Positions 8,202-16,151 of a DNA stretch of 55,181 nt are shown in pieces. The position numbers and the translations under genes are program-made. The notes under the pieces were generated by a model. That model was given only the letters and a program-made list of their open reading frames with translations. It made no database searches and was not told where the DNA came from. Each line of letters opens with the position of its first letter. The first letter of the stretch is position 1. The DNA is from Gordonia sp. OPL2 (GTDB taxonomy: Bacteria > Actinomycetota > Actinomycetes > Mycobacteriales > Mycobacteriaceae): the NCBI RefSeq assembly GCF_003797825.1, contig NZ_RKME01000033.1, positions 1-55,181 of the forward strand, written 5' to 3'.

Positions 8202-8684
8202 TCACCCGAAGTAGGCAGCCAGACGCCGATGCCGGTGCCGGAACAGATGGCCGATGAACCACACCAGAACCGGCGTCACAGGGCGTAACGGCAGGCGCGG
8301 CCGGAACTGCAGCGTGTCGACGACGTCGGTGCCTCCCGACGCAGCGGTGCTGAGTCGCCGTTCGTGGTGCCAGACGCTCATCGACGCCATCGATGACTCC
8401 TCGCGGAATCCGGTGCCGGGACTCAGGTCGACGATGGTCAGATCGTCGTAGTCGACGGGCAACATTCCGCCGTAGAGGATCATCACCTTGCCGATCGGGA
8501 CACCCACCTCGATGTCGGCGATCGTCTTGCCGCGGTGCCGGCGAGGCAGGACCATCCGCATGTACGGCATGAGCTCGTCGTTGATGCCCTCCATGCTCGC
8601 GACTCGGGCCCACACGTGCTCGATCGGCGCACCGATCACGGACCGCTGGGTATGGGTGCTCAGCTCCGCTTGCCGCGCGCTCAT
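8202..8684 (-). CDS. SRPBCC / polyketide-cyclase-like protein
   Basis: A 160-residue small cytosolic protein. The opening THTQRSVIGAPIEHVWARVASMEGINDELMPYM is the typical first strand and helix of START/SRPBCC lipid-binding folds. Later strands (FREESSMASMSVWHHERRLS, VVDTLQFRPRLP) fit the helix-grip barrel. Its C-terminus VWFIGHLFRHRHRRLAAYFG is conserved in this branch, where VxxxFxHRHRRL closes the long helix. The start is taken at ATG 8684 (MSARQAEL) because the family pattern begins there. The frame stays open upstream to 8807. The ligand is unknown. Confidence 0.72.
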   Translation of the reverse strand: MSARQAELSTHTQRSVIGAPIEHVWARVASMEGINDELMPYMRMVLPRRHRGKTIADIEVGVPIGKVMILYGGMLPVDYDDLTIVDLSPGTGFREESSMASMSVWHHERRLSTAASGGTDVVDTLQFRPRLPLRPVTPVLVWFIGHLFRHRHRRLAAYFG

Positions 8685-8854
8685 CGCCCGAGCGTGGCAG
8701 GTGGAGTCGCGGCAGGTCAAGGCGCTGCTTCGGCCGGTTCGGGATGCTCCACGGTGATTGCAGCGAACAGATGAACTCTGAGGACACATGTGCCCAGAAG
8801 GCGGCACTGAGTTCCACTTGCGTCGGCATCCTTTGCTAGCGTGAAGCGCGACCA

Positions 8855-8869
8855 GTAGGTGCGACCTAC
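8855..8869. promoter_or_regulatory. Perfect palindrome upstream of secreted paralogue 1
   Basis: GTAGGT-gcg-ACCTAC is a 6-bp-arm perfect inverted repeat 30 bp before the ATG at 8900. It follows the candidate extended -10 TGCTAGCGT (about 8834-8842). It could be an operator or a hairpin in the 5' leader. Confidence 0.45.
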
Positions 8870-8899
8870 ATCACTGCTCTATGTCGAGGGAGAACAGCC

Positions 8900-9310
8900 A
8901 TGGGTGCACGTTCCAAGGGTCGCGTCGCGGCCGCCAGTATCGCTTTCGCCAGTGTTGCTGCCGCAGGGGCCGTCATGGCCGGGCCGGCGAGCGCGGCGGT
9001 CAGCGACATCCAGATCGACAACTCCGCCCTATTCGGCTCGGTCGGTGAGCAGCGGTACGGCGCGGGGTGTGGGTACGGCGTGATCGCCACCGCCGATCCC
9101 GATTCGCAGGTTTCCTTCACCATCAACGGCAACAACGCCGGTACGTTCAAGGCCGAGGGTGGCAAGGCCACGCTGCCGTGGTTCCCGGTGGCGCCGGGCA
9201 AGTACACGATCGTCGCCAAGCAGGGCGCCGAGGACCCCGGCAAGTCGACCGGTGAGATCACCGTCGGTGTGGGCGTTTACACCGGAAGTTCCTGCCTCGT
9301 CATCGGATGA
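8900..9310 (+). CDS. Small secreted two-cysteine beta-sandwich protein, paralogue 1
   Basis: A 136-residue exported protein of unknown function. Residues 1-32 are a Sec signal peptide (basic start, Ala-rich core, PASA cleavage site), leaving about 104 residues. The mature part shows FGSVGEQRYGAGCGYG with Cys 57, alternating beta strands, a VAPGKYTIVAKQG strand pair, and ends SCLVIG with Cys 132. These are the only two cysteines, so a disulfide tying the first third to the C-terminus is likely. The PGKYTI pattern recalls bacterial Ig-like domains. GAGGGAGAA-type ribosome site precedes the ATG. It is the first of four tandem relatives (next at 9480, 10143, 10961). Confidence 0.82.
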   Translation: MGARSKGRVAAASIAFASVAAAGAVMAGPASAAVSDIQIDNSALFGSVGEQRYGAGCGYGVIATADPDSQVSFTINGNNAGTFKAEGGKATLPWFPVAPGKYTIVAKQGAEDPGKSTGEITVGVGVYTGSSCLVIG

Positions 9311-9479
9311 CACTGTCACGCCAGGTCACACGTGGTCGAAACGCGTGAACTCTTGGCAACCTCGTCGCGATATCGGGATACAACGGTTGCCGATTCGTGA
9401 TTTCTGTGAAATACCTAAAGGTGCGGTCGCGATCGTCGGGATGCGACCGGTACAACGAAATGCCAAGGGAGACCAGCAC

Positions 9480-9947
9480 ATGGCTGTAAGCAAGACCCGC
9501 CGCACCCGTATTCTCGGTGCCGCCACCGCATTCATCGGCGTCGGAGCAGCAGGCCTGGTCATGGCTGCACCGGCAAATGCCGCAGTGACCGGCCTGTCTT
9601 GGGATGGGCCGTCGGGATATGGCTCGTCTGAGGGTGCTCGGGGCACGAGTTGCCTGTATGGAATCACTGCTAAGGCCACTAACGGTGGAGACGATGTCAC
9701 ATTCACCGTTGCACGGGACGGCGGCGATTCCACTACGGCTGACGTCGAGGTGGAGAACGGCGAGGCCGCTTACACCTTCAAGCCGACTGTGCCGGGTAAA
9801 TACACGATTACCGCCGCGCAAGGTGCCACCGCTCCGTACACGCTCACGACCGAGGTCAAGCAGGGCATCAACCTCGACGTGGGCCCGGACACCGGCTCGC
9901 TGGAGATCGTTTCCCCGCTGCAGGCTGCCTGCCTCGTGATCGGCTAA
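9480..9947 (+). CDS. Small secreted two-cysteine beta-sandwich protein, paralogue 2
   Basis: A 155-residue exported protein of unknown function. The signal peptide ends at PANA (about residue 34). The mature protein has GYGSSEGARGTSCLYG (Cys 58), a strand-rich middle (DDVTFTVARDGG), the shared core YTFKPTVPGKYTITAAQG at about residues 98-115, and the C-terminal ACLVIG (Cys 151), nearly identical to paralogue 1. A ~15-residue insertion precedes the last strand. The frame is open back to 9159, but ATG 9480 has AAGGGAGA seven bases upstream and starts a proper signal peptide. It ends just before a strong terminator, so it is a separate unit from paralogue 3. Confidence 0.83.
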   Translation: MAVSKTRRTRILGAATAFIGVGAAGLVMAAPANAAVTGLSWDGPSGYGSSEGARGTSCLYGITAKATNGGDDVTFTVARDGGDSTTADVEVENGEAAYTFKPTVPGKYTITAAQGATAPYTLTTEVKQGINLDVGPDTGSLEIVSPLQAACLVIG

Positions 9948-9962
9948 ACCTCAGATCTCACC

Positions 9963-10010
9963 ACAACGGGTGTTGCGGACCAACGGTCCGCAACACCCGT
10001 TGTGTTTTGT
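9963..10010 (+). terminator. Intrinsic terminator after paralogue 2
   Basis: A perfect 19-bp stem (9963-9981 with 9985-10003) with a three-base loop AAC is followed by GTTTTGT. It sits 15 bp after the stop of the second secreted paralogue and is the strongest hairpin noticed in the window. Confidence 0.95.
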
Positions 10011-10142
10011 CGGCCTGAAAACTAATGCACCGCAAGCAGTTTGCGTTTCCGAACCCCTGGGTATCCTCCCTGGTGTTTGTTACGTTCGATGGGAGCGGAC
10101 GTCAGTTCCGTTCTGAACGCGAGGAACAACGGAAAGGACATC

Positions 10143-10565
10143 ATGACCATTTCCACCAGTCGTATCGTCGGAACAACCGCTGCGTGCGCGGCGATCGCCG
10201 CTACCGGGTTCGTCATGGCCGCGCCCGCGAATGCCGCCGTCAGCGGTCTGACGCTTCAGGATCAGTCGGGTCCCGGGTCCGTGGAGGGCGTACGGGGAGT
10301 CGGCTGTACCTACAAGGCGGAAGTGAATGTCGATGCCGACACCTCGATCGTGACGTTCAAGGTCGACGGGCCCGGCAGTGCGGACAGCGAGACGAAGGTG
10401 ACGCCTGCTGATGGCAAGGCGAGCTTCGGGTTCAAACCCACGATCCGCGGCAAGTACTCGATCACTGCGGTCCAGGGATCCAGCACCTCAAATGCAGTCC
10501 CGGCCGAGGTCGGCGGCAACGGCATCCAGATCGACCCGGAGACATGCCTGGTCCTCGCGCCCTGA
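10143..10565 (+). CDS. Small secreted two-cysteine beta-sandwich protein, paralogue 3
   Basis: A 140-residue exported protein of unknown function. The signal peptide (MTISTSRIVGTTAACAA...) ends at PANA about residue 31, leaving 109 residues. The mature part keeps the family plan: GPGSVEGVRGVGCTYKAE (Cys 55), VTFKVDGPG, FGFKPTIRGKYSITAVQG at about residues 95-112, and a C-terminal TCLVLAP (Cys 134). It is closest in sequence to paralogue 2, especially from the signal peptide end (MAAPANAAV) into the VSGL/VTGL start. The ATG is preceded by GGAAAGGA. A terminator lies upstream and a long hairpin lies downstream, suggesting its own transcription unit. Confidence 0.83.
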   Translation: MTISTSRIVGTTAACAAIAATGFVMAAPANAAVSGLTLQDQSGPGSVEGVRGVGCTYKAEVNVDADTSIVTFKVDGPGSADSETKVTPADGKASFGFKPTIRGKYSITAVQGSSTSNAVPAEVGGNGIQIDPETCLVLAP

Positions 10566-10960
10566 CGCCTCATCATCGCGCCTCTGCCTGGAACCGGCTG
10601 ATGGCGCGCATCACGGTCACCTGAGAGCGTCGATAAGTGGATAATCCACTTATCGACGCCCTGCGGTGACCTTCATGCGGGCGCGTCCATGTACGCGCCC
10701 AGTGCTCATCGACGCGGTCGAGCAGGCTGCCTCGTCACGACACCTTGACCGTTCCCACACCATTCAGCCCGGGCGCTGCGGACTCGTTCCGTGGCGCCCG
10801 GGCTGAGGCATGTCGCCTGCTCGCCAGGCCGATGATACAAACTGACAACGTTTGTAACCCAAATTGCCCCGAACGCCGCCCCAGCGCTGCTAACGTTCCT
10901 TTCGCGCCCGTCGGGGGCGACGTCCGTAACGAGACGAAACGTCGAAGAGTGGGGTAGTCC
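10566..10960. other. Non-coding region with several inverted repeats
   Basis: There is no gene in these 395 bp. It holds a 15-bp-stem hairpin (10627-10659), an 8-bp-stem hairpin GGGCGCGT/ACGCGCCC (10679-10700) and a 12-bp-arm inverted repeat CAGCCCGGGCGC/GCGCCCGGGCTG (10765-10776 with 10794-10805, 17-base spacer). It also holds a small palindrome ACAAAC...GTTTGT (10837-10855) about 105 bp before paralogue 4. The first probably ends transcription of paralogue 3. The rest could be leader structure, a small RNA or operators for paralogue 4. Confidence 0.6.
10627..10659 (+). terminator. Hairpin after paralogue 3, possible terminator
   Basis: A perfect 15-bp stem GCGTCGATAAGTGGA with its complement and a TAA loop lies 61 bp after the paralogue 3 stop. 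It has no T-tract, so it may act as a Rho-dependent or mRNA-stabilising hairpin instead of a classic terminator. Confidence 0.6.
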
Positions 10961-11428
10961 ATGCTGAGTCACCGAAGTCGTATCACCGCGCGATCGATCT
11001 GCGCCGCAACAGCATTCCTGGCAGTCGGCGCCGCGGGTGCCGCGGCTGCTGCTCCCGCGAACGCAGCCCTTGCGGGCATCGCCGTGCAGACCCCCGCGGG
11101 TTACGGATCGTCGAGTGGCTCCACCAACTACAACGTGTACGGCGCCGGCTGCGCGTACGAACTCGAGGTCATCGTCAACGGCTATCAGTCGTCGAAGTCC
11201 AACCTGAAGATCACTTCCGTGGGCCAGAGCAGGACAACGACGATCTACGACAAGAAGCCGACGTCGACCGCTGTCAGGCCGATCTGGCGGCCGAGTGCCC
11301 CCGGACGTTATGTCTTGACGGCCACCCTCGACGGCGTCACCAAGACGCGTTCGGTGAACGTCGGAACCGGCGTCCAATTGCCCGGATTCGTCCGCGGCGG
11401 TGCATGTTACGTCGTCCCGATCTACTGA
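10961..11428 (+). CDS. Small secreted two-cysteine beta-sandwich protein, paralogue 4 (divergent)
   Basis: A 155-residue exported protein of unknown function and the most divergent of the tandem set. The signal peptide ends at PANA about residue 35. The mature part has TPAGYGSSSGSTNYNVYGAGCAYELEV with Cys 64, an altered core WRPSAPGRYVLTATLDG replacing the F-K-P-x-x-P-G-K-Y-x-I-x-A-x-Q-G consensus, and a last Cys 149 in ACYVVPIY. Again there are exactly two mature cysteines. It is richer in Tyr, Ser and Lys/Arg than the others. The ATG has only a weak GTGGGG ribosome site. It converges on a DUF402 gene with a six-base gap. Confidence 0.78.
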   Translation: MLSHRSRITARSICAATAFLAVGAAGAAAAAPANAALAGIAVQTPAGYGSSSGSTNYNVYGAGCAYELEVIVNGYQSSKSNLKITSVGQSRTTTIYDKKPTSTAVRPIWRPSAPGRYVLTATLDGVTKTRSVNVGTGVQLPGFVRGGACYVVPIY

Positions 11429-11434
11429 TCGCGC

Positions 11435-11968
11435 TCAGCCGGCAGGCCGGTCGAGAAAGGACACGAGTCCACCGGCCGCCACGCTCAGCCACCGCTGGAT
11501 GTCGTGGCCGTGCTCGGCCGCGCCGACCAGCGCGCGGGTCGCGATGGCCACTGCTTCCTCGCATTCGGCAGTGCCCAGCAGGCCGGCCGAGTGCGCCTCG
11601 AACAGTTCGTCGACGTCGATGAGTTCGAGCGGATGTCCGGGCACGTCGACGAGGTCGAGGTACCAGTCCTCCGCGTACCACCGACCGTCGCCGTCGGGTC
11701 CGGTGAAACGGCCGATGTCGAGGTAGAGGCGCTGCCCATCCCGATAGCCGCCGAGGTAGTGGAAGATGTTGGCGCGCAATCCCAGTGACGGCAACAGCCA
11801 TGACTCCAACCGGTCGAACCGGGGGTGATCTGCGGTCCGCGACATATAGAGACCGTGCTCGGTCACCTCATACCGTTCGACGACGCGGACGAAGCCCTTG
11901 TTGTCGGTGTTGGTCATCGCCGGCACGTCGAAGACCTCACGTTTCGGCGGATGCAGATGCTCCGGCAT
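11435..11968 (-). CDS. DUF402 family protein
   Basis: A 177-residue cytosolic protein. The segment YAEDWYLDLVDVPGHPLELIDVDELFEA is the hallmark of DUF402, whose characterised members (FomD, Ntdp/YgaC) are metal-dependent nucleoside diphosphate or phosphonate-ester phosphatases. An N-terminal stretch with KPPKREVFDVPAMTNTDNKG-type sequence and a beta-rich middle (LRANIFHYLGGYRDGQRLYLDIG) fit the FAU-1-like barrel. The start at ATG 11968 (MPEHLHPPK) is favoured over upstream frame extension. It is followed on the other strand by the secreted paralogue array. Confidence 0.72.
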   Translation of the reverse strand: MPEHLHPPKREVFDVPAMTNTDNKGFVRVVERYEVTEHGLYMSRTADHPRFDRLESWLLPSLGLRANIFHYLGGYRDGQRLYLDIGRFTGPDGDGRWYAEDWYLDLVDVPGHPLELIDVDELFEAHSAGLLGTAECEEAVAIATRALVGAAEHGHDIQRWLSVAAGGLVSFLDRPAG

Positions 11969-11988
11969 GGGTGAACTGTAGCGTCGAT

Positions 11989-12489
11989 TCAGGGTGGGGG
12001 CCGTTGTCGCCGAGAAGCCGTCGTCAGCGGCCGTCCGGCGACCACCGGGCCCCACAGGATCGCGGTGGTGACGGTCCACGCCCAGAGCACGATCAACGCC
12101 GGTGTGACGGGTGGCCGAGAGTCCGGCAAGGTGTTGTGCGACCAGATGGCGAAGACATCAAGGACCGACGACAGACCCGCGCAGTAGAAGGCACCGCATG
12201 CAGCCGTCCACCGTCGGGTCGCCAGCGCGACCGCAGTACCGAGCACCGACGCGACCGCCGCCACGGTGGCGATACGCATCACTGCGGTGGCCGTCGTCGA
12301 ATCCGTCAGGTGCGCCAGGACCGACAGGGCGGTGACGTCGCCGACCAGCGGTACGGCCAGGGCCAGCGCAGAAGCCGACAGGCAGGCGATCAGCAGCCGA
12401 CGACGCCACCGACCTATCACAGACTCGCGTGTGATCTTGTCCTCGATCTCGGACAGCTCGCGCCGATAGTCGTCGAACACGTCGCTCAT
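11989..12489 (-). CDS. Four-helix integral membrane protein
   Basis: A 166-residue protein with a short cytosolic N-terminus rich in charged residues (MSDVFDDYRRELSEIEDKI). Four predicted membrane helices follow (LLIACLSASALALAVPLV, VMRIATVAAVASVLGTAVAL, AACGAFYCAGLSSVLDVFAI, ALIVLWAWTVTTAILWGPVV) and an Arg-rich C-terminus. The family was not recognised. Its ATG overlaps the stop of the DyP-type peroxidase gene by four bases, so it is the last gene of the metal-handling operon. That suggests a job in the same membrane process, though the sequence shows no clear metal ligands. Confidence 0.75.
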   Translation of the reverse strand: MSDVFDDYRRELSEIEDKITRESVIGRWRRRLLIACLSASALALAVPLVGDVTALSVLAHLTDSTTATAVMRIATVAAVASVLGTAVALATRRWTAACGAFYCAGLSSVLDVFAIWSHNTLPDSRPPVTPALIVLWAWTVTTAILWGPVVAGRPLTTASRRQRPPP

Positions 12490-13721
12490 CGGCCGTGGTC
12501 CAGGAGCGACTGACCGAGGTAACCACCCTCTCCCACGCCGGGTGGGATAGCGAAGACCGCGGACCCGATGGGCGTGATCCACTCGTTGAGCGCATCAGCC
12601 TCGGCCAGACGTTGCTGCACCGGCACGAACTGGGAGTCGATGTCCTGCTGGTAGGCCGTGAAGATCAGCCCGGCGTCACTGGTGGCTCCTGTGGGTGGCG
12701 GGTCGTCGTAGTTGTAGGCCCGCCGGAGGAACCGCTCCCGTGGTGTCCGGTGATGAGCGCGCGCGATGTGGGCGTTCTCCGGGATGACCGGAATCCCGGC
12801 CTCGGATGCGGTGAAGTCCGGGTCGTCGTGCTCTGCGGTGCCGGTCAGCGGAGCACCGGTGTCCTGGCGGCGTCCCAGGCTCAGTTCCCGTCCGCGTGGG
12901 TCGAGTTCGTCCCAGGTGTCCAACTCGATCCGGATGCGGCGCAGCACCATCGTCGTGCCACCGGCGAACCATGGCTGATCGCCGCGGTCCACCCAGACCA
13001 GGCCATCGAGGTCGGGTCCGGGCGAGGGGTTGACGGTGCCGTCGACCTGACCCATCAGGTTGCGCATCGTCGTCCCGTCGGGCCGGGCGCCGCGTGCGGT
13101 GCGAAAGCCGTGCTGAATCCAGCGGATTCGGGTCAGCGACCGCACGTTCTGCAACAGCACGCGACGAGCGTGGGCCAGCGTCGTCGGATCATCGCAGCCG
13201 ATGTGCAGCAGCAGGTCACCGCCGCTCCACCGCGGGTCCAGCCGGTCAATGACGAACGGCGGCAGCGCCTTCACCGACGACGGCCGCCGATGGGTCAGAC
13301 CGACGCGATCGAACAGCATGGGGCCATAGCCGACCGTGACGGTCAGCCGCGACGGCGAGTGGGCGAGTTCGGGCTCGGTGTCGGCCAGGGCCGGCTGCCC
13401 GGCCGTCAGACGCGAGGCGTCCGCCGTCCACAGTCGCATGATCGACATTACGTCGTCGCGGGTGGCCGCGGGCAGGAGATCGAGGGCGACGAACACCGCG
13501 TGTGCCTGCGGTGTCGTCTCGACGCCTGCCTGATGGTCTCCATGGAAAGCTACAGTGTCACTTCCGAATCCGGAGGAGTCAGCGGTGGCCGAGACCGTCG
13601 CCGCGGTCGCGAAGGAACCTGCGGCCGCGCCCACTCCGGCAGCGCCGAGCGCGGCGGCGCCCCCGGTGAGGAGACGCCGCCGGCTCACGCCGGTCCGGTT
13701 CGGTGGTGTCCGGTCAGGCAC
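12486..13721 (-). CDS. Tat-exported DyP-type peroxidase (EfeB-like)
   Basis: A 411-residue heme peroxidase of the dye-decolorizing family. The Tat signal SRRRLLTGGAAALGAAG is at about residues 12-28. The signature GQVDGT (GxxDG) carries the distal aspartate. The proximal histidine is probably in the HIARAHHRTP segment, followed by the conserved FLRRAYNY. EfeB relatives act outside the membrane and were proposed to release iron from heme or oxidise Fe(II). The start is taken as GTG 13721, overlapping the PCu(A)C stop by eight bases and placing the twin arginines correctly. The frame remains open to 13802. Neighbours indicate copper or iron acquisition. Confidence 0.88.
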   Translation of the reverse strand: MPDRTPPNRTGVSRRRLLTGGAAALGAAGVGAAAGSFATAATVSATADSSGFGSDTVAFHGDHQAGVETTPQAHAVFVALDLLPAATRDDVMSIMRLWTADASRLTAGQPALADTEPELAHSPSRLTVTVGYGPMLFDRVGLTHRRPSSVKALPPFVIDRLDPRWSGGDLLLHIGCDDPTTLAHARRVLLQNVRSLTRIRWIQHGFRTARGARPDGTTMRNLMGQVDGTVNPSPGPDLDGLVWVDRGDQPWFAGGTTMVLRRIRIELDTWDELDPRGRELSLGRRQDTGAPLTGTAEHDDPDFTASEAGIPVIPENAHIARAHHRTPRERFLRRAYNYDDPPPTGATSDAGLIFTAYQQDIDSQFVPVQQRLAEADALNEWITPIGSAVFAIPPGVGEGGYLGQSLLDHGR

Positions 13722-14280
13722 CCGACTGCTCAGACGTCGACGGTGCAGGCGAATCACCACCGTGTCCGGGACTGTACTTCTCGTCGGCACCGGGGAAGTC
13801 ACGTGCCTGGGCGGTGAACGACGTGGTCAAGCCATCCGACAGGCGCAGTTCCACCGAGACATCCTGACCCGGGGTGATCGCCTGCGGCAGATCGAAGAAC
13901 ATCAGGTGATCGCCACCGGGGGCCAGGGTGAGCGTGCCCCGGGCCGGGATCACCAGCCCACCTTCCTTCTGCCGCATGGTCATCGCACCCGACTCCGAGG
14001 CGACGACCTCATGGAGTTCCATCCGTCCGGCGGCCGGCGACGACGCCGACACGATGCGGATGTCCGTGTCGCTGGAGTTGGACAAGGTGCCGAACGCTGC
14101 CGTCATCTCACCGGCGGGAGCGCCTTTGACCCACTGGTCGGCCATCGTCAGCGAATCCGCCGATGAGGCGTCGTCGTCGGAGGAACTGCAGGCGCCGAGC
14201 AGCGCTGCGGCGACGACGAGGAGGACGGCGGTGACGATCGATCGGGTCGCGCGGGTGAATCGGGACGTCGAAATGGTCAT
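13714..14280 (-). CDS. PCu(A)C-type copper chaperone lipoprotein
   Basis: A 188-residue exported lipoprotein, with signal peptide ending LLGAC (lipid Cys about 31) and an Asp/Ser-rich linker. The PCu(A)C domain shows MELHEVV, then AMTMRQ, a VIPARGTLTLAPGGDHLMFFDL segment and C-terminal strands. It thus has the family H-M-x-M-H-x-M copper(I) ligand pattern spread over about 40 residues. These proteins carry Cu(I) outside the membrane, for example to cytochrome oxidase. The His/Pro-rich tail SPGHGGDSPAPSTS may add metal ligands. The ATG overlaps the preceding PepSY gene stop by four bases, so translation is coupled. Confidence 0.92.
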   Translation of the reverse strand: MTISTSRFTRATRSIVTAVLLVVAAALLGACSSSDDDASSADSLTMADQWVKGAPAGEMTAAFGTLSNSSDTDIRIVSASSPAAGRMELHEVVASESGAMTMRQKEGGLVIPARGTLTLAPGGDHLMFFDLPQAITPGQDVSVELRLSDGLTTSFTAQARDFPGADEKYSPGHGGDSPAPSTSEQSGA

Positions 14281-15863
14281 GAGTTGTCCTTTGCCGTGGC
14301 GTCGGAGGTACGCCCGAGAGTGGTGTCGGTGGGTGCGGTGCGTTTCGTCGGTGGCCGGCGACGTCGACTCATGACGGCACCGATGGCGACGTCGAGCACG
14401 AGGAAGGCCACCAGGGTGATCCCCAGCAGCGGCAGGAACCAACCGACCGCGACGGCGGCGACAGCCAACGCGATCACGCCCACGACGGGAGCCCGGCGAA
14501 TGCCTCCGCGCAGCGGCGGACGGCCGACCGCCAGTGCCGAGCCACGTGTCGGTCGGCGCTGCCACCACATCCGGTAGCCGCGAATGATGATGGTGATCAA
14601 CACGATTGCGACGATCAGCAACAGCAGTTGGTTGAGCAGACCGAACAGGGTGCCCATGTGCATCCGAATGCCCCAGTCGGCGAGTTTCGCCATCAGCGAG
14701 TAGTCGCGGGAGTAGTCGACCGTCGCGGTGACCTGCATCGTCGTCGGATCGATCGCCGCGGAATCGGTGGTCAGCCGATAGGGCTTCGCGACCTCCGACA
14801 CGCTGATGGCCTGGCCCGCCTCGGTGGGCAGGGTGATCTCGATCGGCGCCTGGACGCCTGCCTGATCAGCGGCCCGGGCGACCTGATCCAGATCGCCGAC
14901 GGATCCACCGCCGGACGACGGCTGATGTGCTCCGTGGGCGGCATGCTCGCCACCGGAAGCGGCGTCGTCCCCGGCCAGACTGGTCGACAGCGAAGGCCGC
15001 TCCCAGGACATCGCCGAGCGGAGCTCGGTCACATGTTCGCCCGCGTACGGCGACCAGGTGATCCCGGTGGCCGACAGGAACAACAGCATCACCAGGATCC
15101 AGACCCCGGTAGCGCCGTGCCAGTTGAGTGTTCGTGCACGACCCGTCACGGACCGGTCGACGCCGAGGAGTCGGCCACGGCGCCCTCGTACGCGGTCTTT
15201 GCGGAACTTGGCCCACCACAGGAACAGTCCGCCCAGCGCGACCACCCACAACCATGACGCGGCGATCTCGCTGTACAGATTGCCGATCGGGCCGAGATGG
15301 AGATCTCGATGGAGCACGTCGACCCAGGTGGAGAACGGAAGCGAACCCATCCAGGAGGTCTCGGAACCGAGCACACTCCCGGTGTACGGATCCACGAAGA
15401 CGGCTCGGAGATCCTCGGCGCCCAGACCGGGGTCGGCGAAATGGATGCGGGTGGAGGCGGTCGACGTGGCAGGCGGCTGCACCGACACGACCGTCAGGCC
15501 CGGATAAGCGGACTGAGCGGCCGACACCTGCTCGGAAAGCGGAAGCTGTGCGCCACCGGTCTGCTCGACCGTCAGGACGTCGGAGTAGACGACTTTCTCG
15601 ATCATCGGCGACATCGCGTAGAGCGCGCCGGTGATCGCGGCGATCAGGATGAACGGGCCGACCAGCACCCCCGCGTAGAAGTGCAGACGGAGCATGAGCG
15701 GTCGCCAGCTGCGCGGCGCCGCATGCGGACGATCGGGCGGGCTCGGGACGCCGGGGTCGGCGACCCGGGTGTCGTTCCGGCTGGGGGAGTCAGGGGTGAT
15801 CAGGTCACCCGGGGCGGTGTGCGGTTCCGGCGGATCGCCGACACCCGTACTCGTGGAAGACAT
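14277..15863 (-). CDS. PepSY-associated membrane protein (PiuB-like)
   Basis: A 528-residue inner membrane protein of the PepSY/PiuB group, often linked to iron or copper uptake and thought to act as a membrane reductase or assembly factor. After a ~50-residue disordered Pro-rich N-terminus comes the first helix RLHFYAGVLVGPFILIAAITGALYAM, the family signature. A large external PepSY-containing loop follows, then further helices (WLWVVALGGLFLWWAKF; WILVMLLFLSATGITW; LLLLIVAIVLITIIIR), and two C-terminal helices. An insert with EHAAHGAHQ near residue 300 is a possible metal-binding loop. The ATG is preceded by GAAAGGG. It is the promoter-proximal gene of a run of four overlapping genes. Confidence 0.86.
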   Translation of the reverse strand: MSSTSTGVGDPPEPHTAPGDLITPDSPSRNDTRVADPGVPSPPDRPHAAPRSWRPLMLRLHFYAGVLVGPFILIAAITGALYAMSPMIEKVVYSDVLTVEQTGGAQLPLSEQVSAAQSAYPGLTVVSVQPPATSTASTRIHFADPGLGAEDLRAVFVDPYTGSVLGSETSWMGSLPFSTWVDVLHRDLHLGPIGNLYSEIAASWLWVVALGGLFLWWAKFRKDRVRGRRGRLLGVDRSVTGRARTLNWHGATGVWILVMLLFLSATGITWSPYAGEHVTELRSAMSWERPSLSTSLAGDDAASGGEHAAHGAHQPSSGGGSVGDLDQVARAADQAGVQAPIEITLPTEAGQAISVSEVAKPYRLTTDSAAIDPTTMQVTATVDYSRDYSLMAKLADWGIRMHMGTLFGLLNQLLLLIVAIVLITIIIRGYRMWWQRRPTRGSALAVGRPPLRGGIRRAPVVGVIALAVAAVAVGWFLPLLGITLVAFLVLDVAIGAVMSRRRRPPTKRTAPTDTTLGRTSDATAKDNS

Positions 15864-15962
15864 GAGTGATTGGCCCTTTCAGGGCAGGAGGTTGATGCGG
15901 TGTGACCGCAGGGGCCCGCACCCTGAGCCCACGATGCGATTCGGAAGGCCAGGGCGCTGTGG

Positions 15963-16023
15963 CGTTACCGGGTTAACGTTTACCGGGTTGGCGATTACCC
16001 GGTTGGCGTTTGCCCGGGTCGGC
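15963..16023. repeat. Four imperfect 15-bp direct repeats
   Basis: Units close to GTTTACCGGGTTGGC occur at 15963-15977, 15978-15992, 15993-16007 and 16008-16023 (the last is 16 bp). They lie 100-160 bp upstream of the PepSY gene start at 15863, where the promoter of the minus-strand metal operon would be. They could be spaced operator copies or a simple tandem duplication. Confidence 0.8.
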
Positions 16024-16151
16024 CGATCAGAGGAGCGTGATCAGGCGTGATCGGGTCGACGAGCACGCGGCGGTACAGACCGAGCGGCCCGATGGCCGAA
16101 GTCCGGGAACTGCCCGGTCGTCGACGACGCCGGGGTGTGGACGATGCCGCG

